Assembly (NCBI RefSeq): GCF_016859285.1
Contig: NC_053414.1
Location: forward strand, 27,610,261 to 27,674,260
Direction of reading: 5' to 3'
DNA: 64,000 nt
DNA from: Xiphias gladius
Lineage: Eukaryota > Chordata > Actinopteri > Istiophoriformes > Xiphiidae
The notes below the pieces were generated by a model. It did not search any database. It saw only the letters and a list, made by a program, of their open reading frames with translations, and had not been told where the DNA came from. The translations under genes and the position numbers were made by a program. Below are positions 34,746 to 46,930 of the stretch, piece after piece (the first letter of the stretch is position 1; each line of letters opens with the position of its first letter).

Positions 34746-37700
34746 TCAGGGCCTCTCTAGAAAGGCAGACAGCAGCAGGCACAACCATAGTGGTAGCGAC
34801 AAGATTAAGGCAGGAGGGCCACCTGAACGAACAATTGAGTGATAGCATTTTCCCACATTGCCAACTTTATCTAAAGCCACAAACTCAACAATCTGTGAGC
34901 AGCAGGAAGCGTTGTAGTTCGCCTGGATGATGGGAGCACTCAGGGAGGTGTGTGACAGGGTTCCATTACCCTGTCGCAGGGAGATGCTCTCTATCCCTGT
35001 GCCGTTTCCGTCAGTAAGGTTGGCTGAGAGCTCCCACTGGAAAGGTCCACACTGAGACACATCTTTGGGGCAATCATCAGCCAGCACACTGACCACTTCA
35101 CACAAAGGCTGAACAAAATCTGTAATCTGGACGGAGAACAGAAAAGAAAGGTGGGAAATTTCTGCATGAATCAAAGCAAAGGAAAATTTAGATCTGTAGG
35201 ATACTTGGATAACTTTTAAAGAAGTGCATTTGTTCTATGGCTATGGTGAAAATTTTATTCATTTATTCACTCTTTCCATCTATAATCCAGGATGTGTGTG
35301 ATTACCTTGGTAACAACAGACATTCTCAGAATGACGTAATTGGTGTCGACACCATTGGAGGATTTGGCTTCCAAAGTCAGAGTGACGTCAGTGCCTGATG
35401 GTGTATCGGCAGGTGATGTAATAGTCAACGTAGCATTTGTGTATTGTCCAGTTGTCAAGGTGAGGCTGTTGAGACAAGAGAGATGAATACCCTTCTTGGT
35501 TACAGGAACTGAATTGTGTGCAATCTATACAATTAATTTTGATTAAATTTAAAAATAGTAGAGGGTGAGTATTTATTGTGGTAGGCAGCTTGTGGTTAAG
35601 TAATGCCTTTGGGTGGATTAATAACACGTGACTCGCCCTAATCTTTGCTCCAATTGGTGGTTGAGGTTGCACATGTTCCTCCACACAGATGTAACTTTCC
35701 CCAAAAAACTAACAATGAGTGTGACTCGGCGTGGGGTCAACATAGCACCGACACAATACTGGGTTAACTGGATTCCAGTACCAATGAGTTGTTGTGACCC
35801 AGTGTTGGTCTTGGGGAGTTGGGTCACTGGATCAACACAACCCCTTATCTTGGGTGGTTTTCTACCCAATGTTGAGTCAGTTTTGACCCAGTGATTTTTA
35901 GTGTACAGGAACATAGAGATAAGACAACAAGAGATACTTTGACATTTTGGGAAATATACTTGTTCAATTCCACTTCCATATATAGTATTCACGGCATTTG
36001 TAAGGCTACAGCCAGCAACCGGTTATCTTAGCACAAAGACTGGAATAGGGGGAAGCAGCTAGCTAGCATGGCTCAGTCCAATGGTAGAGAGAAATCTGCC
36101 TACCAGCACCTCTAAAGAGCACTTATTAACACATTATATATCATTTGTGAAATCCACACAAAAATAGAAGTGTAAAAGGGATAGTTCACCATTTTATGGA
36201 CAGTTTTGTGTGAGACTATTTCTTGGCCAGGACCAGTAACTTCTTGAAGTCTTTGCTGACTGTCTGGTAAATGCTCAGAGCCAAAAAATAATATGGTACG
36301 TAACCCTGTGTTTACACATTGGTTTTTGTGTGGGTTGAACAAACGGTATCACGATCTGCCCCTCTGAGTGACTTCATCCCTGGATTATTTCTTGTTTTAT
36401 ATTGAATACACCTTCCTTGTGCATCTGTTTGTTGTTTCACTTCCTGCCCTTGTGTGTTTCCCACCTTTCTGATTACCTGCCGTTTTCCATCCTCCCACCA
36501 GATGTCTCTAGACCTTTTTCTGGTTCCACTTACTCACCTATTTTCACTTGTAATCAACTAGCTTTCCTTGTTGTCTGTACCTGAATACCTGCCTGCCATC
36601 TTGTCAACCTGTCTGACTGTAAGCGTGTTTTAGCTTATTTAAAGCTGCTTCACTGCATTAGTCTGCCTGTGTGTCTGTTTGGGTCCACCTTGCCTGTGCT
36701 GCTTCCATCATCTGTGACAAATAGGATCTAGCTGTAGAGGTGCTGGTAGGTGGATTTTGCTACTGTTGGATAGAAGCTAGGCCAGGCTAAGTGTGGTTAT
36801 GTTTTTTTGTTGCTTGCCCTCACCTGGTTGGGTAGGACATGGGGAAGTTTCTGTCATTTCTGGCGCTGATGAAGTACTGACCACCAGAACCCTGGGTCAT
36901 TACACTGAAGGGGAACCTGAAGGCTCTTCCTGGCTCCACACGGTTGTCCACTTCAACCTAGAGAGAAAATGGTGCAAAAGAAACAGGTGAACAGGTGCAA
37001 TGTCTCTTATACTCCACAAAAAGAATTCTGCAAAAGCAGTAATATTCTTCCATTTGTTATACTAAATAAACTGGATTTATATTTGTTTTAGATACAGGTA
37101 TTCCTTTTTTCTAACCCCATGATTTCTGTCATCCATCAGACAAAAGTTGCATGACTGGGTACACATGTTGTGAGGAAGACGTGAAGCGACAAACCTGGAA
37201 GTTCACTTTGGAGACGGACATCTGGGTTGTAGACTGCCTCTGAAATTCACTGTTTGACACTTTGTCTGTTCCTTCCAGAATGACCAAAAACTCCCCCTTA
37301 GGGACCACATCAGCAGTCACCAGGATGTCTCCGTTGCCCATGTCAGTCATTGTGCTGTTGCTCATAGCATCAGGACCAGACACGGATACAAGGCTGACTT
37401 TTCCAACAGTCACTGAGGACGGACCTTTCCTTCCGATTACTGAAAGCATCATGGTGACTGGCTGGCCTGGGTTTCCAGAGTAGAGAAGCAAGGTAGGATG
37501 AAGAACGAGAGGGAAACTCATTTTTATAGCTGAAAGTGGTTGGTTGGTTCAGGAGTAAATGCTGTATAATTTTGGCATGAGTGGTGGAAAGAAGCCTTGG
37601 TGTTTCATCATTTAGTTAAATGTGTGATTGGTCCATGCAATCCCTTTTTGTAGAAAAAAAAACCAAGATGAGAGAGAAGATGGTAAGACAACTTGTAGAG

Positions 37701-40700
37701 TAAAGGGGAACTGCAGAGGGGAGCAGTCACTTAACATAGACCTTTTTTAGAAGTCTAATTGCTTTTTACCAATAGATGATGTAATGCAGAGACCACATAG
37801 TGGGCACCTGCCTCAGACAACACATGTAGGGCAATAAATTACACTGATTTAACTTTTTAATGTCTAGCTATCACATATCTCAGATAATAATTTTAAATGT
37901 TTGTTTGATATCATGACTATGATATACTATTTAAACAATGAGAACTTGATCCATGATTTGGGGTGGTGGGGGGGGGGTGTACAGAATATACTGCTGTTGT
38001 ATGGTAAAATTGATTATATTGCATGTTACCTGTATGCGGATGCCCACTAAGTACTGCATAACCGGGGTGAGGTCCCTCGAATCGTTCCACAAAGTTATAG
38101 ATAAACGTAATCGTACTCTGGCCTGAAAACACAAGCGCACACACTTACAGTAAATACAGATACACACTAAGAACTCAGTGAATCCCCAAAAAACTCTGGA
38201 AATTCTGAGTCTAGAAGAAGTATTAGTCTTCAAACTTCGCATGGACAGGAAGCAGTGGGAATAAATATGCCAGTGATAAACACTTTAATCTGCAAATCAA
38301 GCTATGTGTAAGAAGATATAATTTCAACAGTGCTATTATGCAGAAAGTGCATGTGTAATTAACAAATATGCCGTATCTGACCTGTGACTTTGAGAGTGTA
38401 TGGTTCGTTGGATTTGATGTTGATCTGCCAGGTTCCTGTCTGCTTGTCAGCATTGAGATACATTCTCCTCAGGTTGCCCACAGTCTTAATGGTCCCTAGT
38501 TTACCATTGGCTTCAGTGTTGGTCTGGCTCACACCTGTTCAGCAAGCGTCATCGCAACAATGTTCTCAGCAAGAGAGAGAGACATTCAACAAGTCTCAAA
38601 CTGGTGCAACATTACATTGAGACTGGCGAGCTACCTGCAGGGTTGGTCAGTGTAAAAGTAATGGATGGTCCTGTGACGTATATAGTGACGTTATGAAGAG
38701 ATTCGTCCAACACGAAGGAGAAAGTCTCTTCCTTCCCAGGGTTTCCTGCTTGCTGAAGGACGGTCACCTAAGGCAAAATGGAGAGCGGGGTGGATGAATG
38801 ATTTCTTTCCCCCATGCTGGTTCAACCACTGAAGGCCTGCTACACGCTTTAGCTTATACTGGATGAACTAGTTGAACTGCAGAGTCCTACCAGAGCTGAA
38901 GTAGAGGTGTCGAGGATGATATCTGTGGCCTCAGGCAGCTGTCTCTTGGACACCTGGATGGCCTGGCCTCCAGAGGCCAGAGCCAGGTCCTTGTAGTCTT
39001 CAAAGGAAGCAGCTCTGACGGAACGGCGTCTCCTCCTCCCGGCCTCAGTAAGAAAGAATAACACCTGTGGGGATTACACCCCCAGTTTTTCAAGTTACAG
39101 TCACATAAATAGACTGAACGTTAGTCATCACTGGTGTCAGTATTTACCGTTGACTTGGTGCTGCTGATGAGAGCAAGAATCGTGTCCTTGAGGGCGATGT
39201 CTTTGGCTGGAGCATCAGTGAAAACATAGATATGGGAGGAGGCTGGGGCACCAGTGAGAGCCAGCTGGAGAAATAAAATAAGGATCGGTTCATTCTGAAT
39301 CACCAGTCTTTCAGAGATCCATTAAAAATATCTGAATTTTTGCTCAATTAATCACCATCTTAGTTATAATATTACAATAATCATAGCTTTAGTACCTGAA
39401 GTCCTGACAGACACATCTCAGGGGTATCACCCCCTCCTTTTGCTTTAAGTTTAGAGATTTCTTTTTTCATCTTTTCTGGGTCTGTTGTCCTGATCATAGG
39501 TCCAAAACCTACATTTAAAAAAAAAAAAAAAAAAAAAAATTTAAAGAAAAAACACATTTTTTCCACTTTTAACCCTACAGAACCACTGACTGCAGATTTT
39601 AGAATATGAACCACAATTTTCTTGATCTACTGTAAAACAGATCATACACTTAAAATATATGACTAGGATTACAGCTATACCGTCAAGCATTACATATATA
39701 ACATGCTATGGCCTTATCCCATTGTAAAGTGTCTAACACTAATGGTTTCCTAAACATGACTAGTAGGGTAGAGGAGTTCATACTGGGGTCATTGAAGGGC
39801 ACCAGGATGTACTCAGAAGGCTCATCCTGTGTTCCTTTTTTGGTGTCAATGATTTTGTTAACAACTGCCCTGGCTTCATTGATGTCGTCAGACATACTGC
39901 CAGTTGTGTCAATAACAAAGCACAGGACAGATGAGCGAGCAATCCCCATCATTCTGTGTGTGAGAGAGAGAGAATGTTTGTTTTTATTCTTCCAAATGCT
40001 TTCTTTCATTAATGCATTAATGACCACCATACCTCAGAAAGTCACTGTCCCCAGCAGCTAACCGGATGTCCTCCAGTAGCTGAAGGCTTGCAGCTGTGGC
40101 TGCATTCACAGCAGCATTGTGGAGGGCCATGTTGTCAGGGCGACGCTCATCTTTGTTGATACCACCACGAGGAACTGTTGTGACAGTCAGGTCAGCTGCA
40201 CCGCCATGGCTACATTTACCTGGCACAGGACAGGAGGGTTAGGTCAAACTGGGTCATTTATAGTGCACTTAGGCCTGTCAAGTGTTCTTTTATCGATAGA
40301 TTGCAATGCCTTATGGATGACTGGAGGTATTTATTACTGGTTTATTAGTGTTGCATGTGGATTTAGATGCCTTATTAAAACCCAATAAATACTGGGGGAA
40401 CTTGAATGTCTGAGTAACAGAAGTGATGTATGTTAATTATTGGTTAACCATAATATTTAGATTCCCTGTAGAGTTTAAAAGGAATAGTTTGAAATTGTGG
40501 GTAATGTGCATATTCGTCAAAAGTCAGGTAAAAAGATTGATACCACTCTCATATCTGTACAATAAATATGAACCTGCAATGAGCAGTAAGTTACCATGCA
40601 TTGCATAAAGACTGCAAACAGGGAAACAGCTAGCCTAGCCTAGTCCAAAGGTAACAAAGCTCACTGGTTAACAGATATGAAAAAAATGTATTGTAGGTTG

Positions 40701-42650
40701 TTTTTGTTTTTTGTGCCAACTTTAAAAAAAAAAAGTGTAAAAACTGGCGATCACAGGGAGTAACTGTAAGAAGTGACTGCTACATATTAATGGGACAGAT
40801 AAGAGACAAATATAACAATTCAACTGACCCCCTTCTGATCAGTTAATGTAGTGGACTTTGATGACTAGGCATCAGCACACATAGTAGTGGTAACTTGTCA
40901 GTGACTATGGGCCTCTTAGCCTTCTGTTCCTTTGACTGTGAATGAATTTGGCCTATGTATTTGAATATGGTTTGGAGATGAGGTTGTCACTGATACCTTT
41001 AGGCTTGGCAGAAGAAATGATTCCCATGTAGCCTGATGTAAGTTTCTTCTCTTGAAGGATGTTTGGGAGGATGGGATTGGGGCATATTCCACTTGCACAG
41101 TCACTGCAGGTGGCAGTGTTGACATCTACACAAGCAAAGTGCAAATAAGATATTGGATAAGTAATACCTCTAACTCCAGACCAAGGTTTCTGTGCATCGC
41201 TTGATTTCATAACTTGCCAGCTGATGTTTGTCAGTATATCTTACAATAATCCACAAAAACCTGTGTGGCTGGGAGTGTTTTATTTTTCATAACCACTGAG
41301 TGGATTATTCCCCTTAGATTTTCCAAAAGTAAAATTTTTGTTGTTTGTAATTCTTGAAATGATGTTTACTAGTAAAATCATTAGAAAAGCCAGGTAAACG
41401 CACAGTAGGTAATACTTTAGTTTAATTCTAATTTAATTTTGAACAGATTGGACTACTGTGTCGTTATCTGAAAATATTGCACACCCACCAGCCAATCAGA
41501 ATTGAGCGCTCTCCATGGCCATGGTGTAATGTCTACTTTATGACACTCTACTCAACCCCCAGAAATGTATGCATAGTTCTCCTAAAGGGTATGATAAATA
41601 CACAAATGCTCATACACATACCTGCCAGGTTCTCCAGTGGCAGATCTAGGCGTATGAGGTTGTTGTATGGCTCAGTGTGTCCCAGCTCCACCCAGTTACT
41701 GTGGCTGTAGAAGTCCTGACAATACATGGAAACACACACATTAACATTTTTATACATACACATGGGCAGAATTCATATTCAGTATTTAAACACAGTAAAG
41801 TCAACATTTTAAATATTTTCTTCCTTTTGTAATCGCCCCCCCCCAACTTATTCTCCGCCTCCTTTAACCTTGATCATTCTGTCTTCAAGTCTGTAACTGT
41901 TTGTTATACCGGTTCCTTTTTCTGATTTTTCTTTTTTTAACTTCATGTCTAGTTGTCTCACCTGCAGTGTATGAAGGACTCTGCCCAGTGTTTCTCTGGC
42001 CACCCGGAAGTTCTCTCCGCGAATGTTGGCCTTAATGGCCACCATGCCCTCCGTAATTAGCCAACGTCCCTCCAGGAAGGTCTCTGAGTTGAAGTGGTAC
42101 GGAGCACTGAAAGAATTTTTCATAAGTAATAACTTGGTAAGTGTTCAGGCAAATCATAAAAACTTTGCATCACACACTGTCCCATTACTTTATTGCTTTT
42201 TAATAACTGTTTTTGTTTCAATCTTTCTCCCACCTGTTGGAAAAGTCACGGTCTAACAATCCATTCTGGGTGTATATTTCTTGAAGAGCAGAGTGAAAAT
42301 TGGCACCTGACACCTCTCCTGTTGCTGTGGGTCCTAGACAGGCCTGAACCAGCTCCTCAGGAGAAGAACCCTGGAAGCAGAAAAGACTGATTCCCTTAAA
42401 AATGGAGGGGTGTGGGGTTTTTTTTTTTTTTTGGTTTTTTTAAAATAAATATATTCCATCCTACCATGGGGTTGAACTCATGACCAGCTGCCTCAGCCAC
42501 TGCCCGACATGTCTCTGTCACTTTTTGCAATAGAGCTGTTCCTGTAATGCTGACATGAGTCGACGTCCCACCCCCGATGGGTAAAAAGGCTACAGTGGGC
42601 CCTGCCAACAGGGCCAAGCCCAGCAGGGCTGTTCCCAGCATGGAGGTCAT
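34746..42650 (-). CDS. vwa7: von Willebrand factor A domain-containing protein 7-like (925 aa, 17 coding exons)
   Basis: Predicted secreted or surface-anchored VWA protein. Minus-strand exons: 42650-42465, 42370-42234, 42106-41962, 41715-41622, 41125-40997, 40219-40033, 39953-39784, 39508-39396, 39264-39148, 39064-38891, 38767-38635, 38534-38382, 38122-38030, 37466-37195, 36957-36824, 35465-35306 and 35126-34746. Phases agree at every junction (926 codons with stop). The start MTSMLGTALLGLALLAG gives a signal peptide; a good acceptor just upstream suggests a noncoding first exon. The VWA domain begins near residue 295 with the metal-site motif DTTGS (308-312) and ends around exon 10, where a run of five Arg (436-440) looks like a furin-type site. 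Beta-sandwich-like segments follow, then a Cys-rich C-terminal piece and a hydrophobic tail (about 905-920) suggesting a membrane or GPI anchor. Human VWA7 is about 890 aa, similar in size. The name rests on recognised sequence, not a search. Confidence 0.85.
35720..35912. repeat. ACCCAGT/GGGTCA-rich repeat in intron 15 of the vwa7-like gene
   Basis: Words such as 'actgggttaactgg', 'gacccagtgttggt', 'gttgggtcactggatcaac' and 'tgacccagtgatttttagt' recur in both orientations over about 190 bases. This resembles a fish miniature DNA transposon built on 'gggtcaaa/acccag' motifs. Ends are not clear. Confidence 0.5.
35938..36300. repeat. Dispersed repeat with 'acattttgggaaatat' start, copy 2
   Basis: This copy has the order 'gacattttgggaaatatact', 'ggctacagccagcaaccggt', 'cttagcacaaagactggaat', 'ctgcctaccagcacctctaa', then the distal 'tatttcttggccaggaccag'. 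It is the most complete of the three copies in the window and lies in intron 15 of the vwa7-like gene. Confidence 0.6.
36360..36720. repeat. Possible dispersed repeat, pyrimidine-rich
   Basis: A C/T-rich stretch with 'gttgtttcacttcctgccct', 'tgtgtttcccacctttctga' and 'gtctgcctgtgtgtctgttt', typical of a repeated fish sequence with many CTG and CCTG words. The class is unknown; recognition is by composition and familiarity only. Confidence 0.3.
39517..39539. repeat. Poly-A tract (poly-T in transcript) before exon 8 of the vwa7-like gene
   Basis: About 23 A on the plus strand. In the sense of the gene it is a T run ending roughly eight bases before the exon 8 acceptor at 39509-39510, so it serves as an unusually long polypyrimidine tract. 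Confidence 0.8.
40478..40740. repeat. Dispersed repeat with 'ggaatagttt' start, copy 3
   Basis: It begins 'ggaatagtttgaaattgtgg' and includes 'aagattgataccactctcat', 'ataaagactgcaaacagg', 'cagctagcctagcctagtcc' and 'aaggtaacaaagctcact'. It lies in intron 5 of the vwa7-like gene. Its order matches the copy at 35938-36300. Confidence 0.6.
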
Positions 42651-42805
42651 GATTAATCTACAGGGACAAAATAAATGACTCCTTATCAATTATCAGGATG
42701 GTTAGAGGACAAATCCTGGAAAATTACTGTTAATTAATGTGGTTCAATTGACCTATCTTCTGACTGTGTATGCTCATTTTGGCAAATGCTTCTGGAGGAT
42801 ACATT

Positions 42806-42855
42806 GGGGTCCAAAAGTCTAAGACCACTTAAATGGTCTCAGACTTTTGGACCCC
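42806..42855. mobile_element. Hairpin-forming miniature element upstream of the vwa7-like gene
   Basis: Two 22-base arms, 42806-42827 and 42834-42855, are inverted copies with one mismatch ('ggggtccaaaagtct' against 'agacttttggacccc'), with a 6-base loop. This is the form expected of a minimal Tc1-type miniature element reduced to its terminal repeats. Confidence 0.7.
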
Positions 42856-45800
42856 ACTGTACATAAGAACACAGGAAAAGGAAAATGCTCAGGAACAGAT
42901 CGTTATGAGAATTTTTAATGATCAGCCACAATACAAAATATGTAAAGGAGAAGGTGAAAGAAGTTCAAATCATTCCATACAGCATATGCTGATTTTTAAA
43001 ATTCTTTCAAATACTCTGGTGCTTTTTACAGAAATTAAGATTTTCTATTTTAAACCCAGGCAGATGGTGGCAGGTTAAGTTCAGTACATTAAACTAAGTC
43101 CATATGTAAAGACACACATTTAGCCCACGATTGTGTCACTCCCAACCAGACGTACTATTGCACTTTTATTTTGTCTTTTATTTGCTAGTCACACAAATTT
43201 CTAAAAACTGATTATGCAACTACTGAACTTAAAGCCATCTGGACAATGGGTTCCAACTCTCATAAAGCAGTATTTGCAACAAAATGCAGAATTTCATCAA
43301 ATAAAACTGCAACAAACAATGGAATAAGGTGTTAATATACCAAAAAGAAAAACAACTTAAAGGTGTGTACAGTCCTGTACATAACATAGTTTAAATGAAA
43401 ACTTTATTTTTAATATACTAACTATATATATATATTTTTTTATTATTATTTGATTCCCTTTCCCTTTAAAAAAAAATCTTTTTTTAAAATCAATTTCTAA
43501 GTCTACAAAAATATCAAATATTTAAAATTATTTTGCTTGAGAAGAAACACTTAAGGTAATTCGCAATGTCAGTACCTTATCAATTAAATTAACAAAATTG
43601 AACTTTGAAATACAATTTTACCTTGATGTTTCTCTGATATGATGACTTCAGTGAAAGTGTAACATGCAGCCCACTACCCCTCTACAGCTAAATATATACA
43701 ATACGAGTCGTATGTGTATAATGGAGGGTGGAGACTTGAACATGTAAGAAGGAACCAACGTGTGCGTTTGTGTGCGCACATGTGTGCATGCTAACTTCCT
43801 CGTCACATTATTGGTCAAAAACAACTGAAATCAGATAGCAATGTGGTGATAATATTTTTATTGCATAAACAAAGGTGAGGCAAGTTAACTTCTTGCAATC
43901 CTCCCAGCATTCCCCACATTTTCTCAGTATCGTTTTTTCCTTATCTTTACTGCCAAAGACTTGTGTATTGGCATATACTATAAATAAAATTCAAACTTGT
44001 GAGTTTGTTTGTTCCTTCTCTCTCCATCATAAATACCACACAAGAGTTAACAAAATTTCTTGGGAGCATAGGTATAAAATTTACTTCACAAATTATAGAT
44101 GAGTAAATTAGGTTCACAGCTTTAGTTTCTTGTTTTCATATCTTGCCAAATTACAAATGTTTCACTGAAATTATGAAGGTACAATCATCTTGATGTGATA
44201 GGCGCTGATTGCTTCTGGAAGTATGATGCCAGGTCTCACCTGGTTGATATGACATAACACAAATAAATTACTTTTCCTTTAAGTCGCACTAGCTTATCTC
44301 CTAGTGTTATACTTAAAAACATAAAATGAGGTTATGATAAACAGGGCAAAAAGTGTTTTATTGCAGCCGCCCAGAAGGTGTAGTTCCTTACAACATTCCT
44401 GAAAAAAGCCTGGTGCCTTGCCTTAAAACTCTTTTGATATGTACATATCAAAGGAATTTTAAGTCAGTCTTAAGTAACCTGACCTCCAGCTGTACCTTGC
44501 CCCATCTCCCCCCAGATCTACAGGTCCAAAGAGCACCAAGGAAGGAAAGAGAGTGCAGTGGTAAAGAGAGCAGGCCTATTGTGAGTGGCTGAAAAGGGCA
44601 GAAAAATGATTTATGTTGAAAATTTAATTAAAGTGAAAATGAAGGATGGAACAAGGAAAAAAAAGCAGAAGATGAAATAACAAAGAAGTGTAAGAAAATA
44701 GTATTGTATGAAACAGTATACAATTAAACCTGAAATTTTGGGAAAATATCTAAATGACTTTTACAGTCTTACCATGAGATAAATAGCTACTAATTTCATC
44801 TCTGTGCAATTTCATTTAGACGTACCTCTGTGAAGTGTATAGCCTAGCTTGGCACAAAGAATGAAAGCAAGGGCAGCTGGCATTACCCTAACTATGTCAA
44901 AGATGCATTTCATCACCTCCAAAGCTGTCTTACTTACACAATTAAAATAAAATAAAAAACACGTAATAATAGCAATCATTACGGGACCCTTCCGGTCATT
45001 GCTGAACCTATGGCTGTACACAGTATCTTAGAAGTTTTGACTGTGATCAGCTCCACACAAACTCATAACACTGATTCCTAACTGGACGCGATGCGGATGA
45101 GTGAGCAAGTGAACATCAGATTGTTTCGATTTTTCCCACCGAAGATGTCCTAACCTGCTCATGAGTCAATGAACAGGCTGAGCGACATGTCACTTGTTCG
45201 AAAAAAACGCTCTATTTCTGTGAAAGTTTCGCACACTTGCTCCACCTGCAATCTATTTTCATATCATGTTTTAATTTTAAATCTGCATTGGCTAGGTGGT
45301 AGCCAATAGTCAGGTAAGAAAACTGTTCTAACGGTAGCCTACCTGACAGTAACTAACAGTTAATCAACATCACTCTTTATTACAGCCTATATAAGGAGTC
45401 TATATAAAATATACCAGTGTACAAATCACAAAAAAATAACCATTCTGGTTAAGCAGATGATTAAATTTTGCTCATTTCCCGAGAGAGAATTCACAGAATT
45501 CACACAAGCAGAGTAAAAAACATCTCATCCCATCCTCTAACATGCTCCAATTGCTAGACACTTTTTCTGACATTGTTACGCATTTGATCTTCTGTATGTT
45601 AGAAAGAGTTGTAAGTCCGAATGAAATCCAGCTGGATTTTGGATAGATTGGTGACTAATTTGCTCATTTACAATCTGAAATGTGAATTTAAGACAGGTTT
45701 GTTTTTAGTTTGTTGTTTTATTATCAAATTGATATAGCATAGTTGATAAAGCACAGTTGTTAGCAATTTACACATCCTGCAGACACAGAGCAACATAAGA

Positions 45801-45879
45801 ATTTTTTTGTGTTGTGTTTGTGTCCACCTGATGAATGTAAGTCCAATATTAACTCTTCTTTTAGCTCTGTTTCGTCTCT
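42856..45879. other. Spacer upstream of the vwa7-like gene, no supported coding sequence
   Basis: AT-rich sequence in which the 5' untranslated exon of the vwa7-like gene could lie. Short frames such as 44353-44592 have no splice or motif support. T-rich and TA-rich low complexity is present near 43420-43490. Confidence 0.5.
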
Positions 45880-46110
45880 ACCAACTCCTGAGGGAAATAT
45901 ATCTGGCTCCTTAGCTTCTAAATTCTTCACAATGTTCAACAGCTAGCTTAATCTGCTAACTTAATCTGTCTGCTGTTTGGTGCTAAGCAGGAAAAGTGGG
46001 TTTCAAGAGCTTTTTCATTGAAAATAGCTGCCTGCTGCTGGAAAGGAGGTTGATGAGAGCACTGAGAATCAAATGGTAAAGTTGAGAGCCTCTCCAACCA
46101 AAACAATTAG
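45880..46110. repeat. Dispersed repeat with 'ctgctgtttggtgct' core, copy 2
   Basis: Ordered phrases: 'ctgagggaaatatatctggc', 'caatgttcaacagctagctt', 'tctgctgtttggtgctaagc', 'ctggaaaggaggttgatgag'. It matches 3900-4145 in order, with about the same spacing. Not coding. Confidence 0.5.
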
Positions 46111-46539
46111 CTTATAGTTGCTAAAATGCTTCCTTAAGATCAGGGGAGCTGTGGATTATGATGATAATTCTCTGTGGGTTCGTCACAACGAGTCACATTT
46201 TTCACATACACAGTAATTTTTTCAATTGTTTTTAAAATATATTGATGGGTACAGATTTAATCACAATCATAAACTACATCGATGAGTCGTCTTTTGCCGA
46301 CTACCATGTAGTAAAATCTGTCAGCTATACAAGATGTCTGGAAATGGATATTTGAGTTTTCAAACAAATGTGAGATAACCGGTGGAGCCCAAATGAAGCC
46401 GTCATGTTTGTACCTAAATTGGGTGCACTGGTCAAAAACTGTAATAAATTTTAATCAGCCAAAGGATCCTCTCAGGAAGAATCCATATTCCTTATTAACA
46501 ATGAGAAATGTAGCTACACAAGTACTGTGCTTAAGTCAA

Positions 46540-46930
46540 AATTTGAGCTATTTGAACTGAAGTTTTTCCTTTTTATGCTTTTTTTTACTTTTCAGAGGGC
46601 AATATTGTACCATTTACACCACTTAAACTTACAATTTCACATATAAGGAATTAACTTACAAACCATGATGCACTGTTATATTGTATCCTCAATCAGCTAC
46701 AACAGAAAAATGCTGCTAAGACATTAATACACCAGTAATAATAAGCTACTAATTTAATACACAATAGTAATACTCACAGTTTTATTTTTGTGAAATTTGC
46801 TAATAATATTTATGTACTTACACTTAAGGGAATGTTCTATGAGGGATTTTCACTTGTAATGTAGTATTTTTATATTGCATATTGCTACTTTTATTTATGT
46901 AAAGCATTTGAATACTTCCTCCACAACTGC
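46540..46930. repeat. Teleost repeat with 'cagagggcaatattgtac' motif, copy 1
   Basis: It contains 'cttttcagagggcaatattg', 'atcagctacaacagaaaaat', 'gctgctaagacattaataca', 'cttgtaatgtagtatttt' and 'aatacttcctccacaact'. This is a full-order but diverged copy of a repeat also present at 53785-54600. It is non-coding and non-autonomous. Confidence 0.6.
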
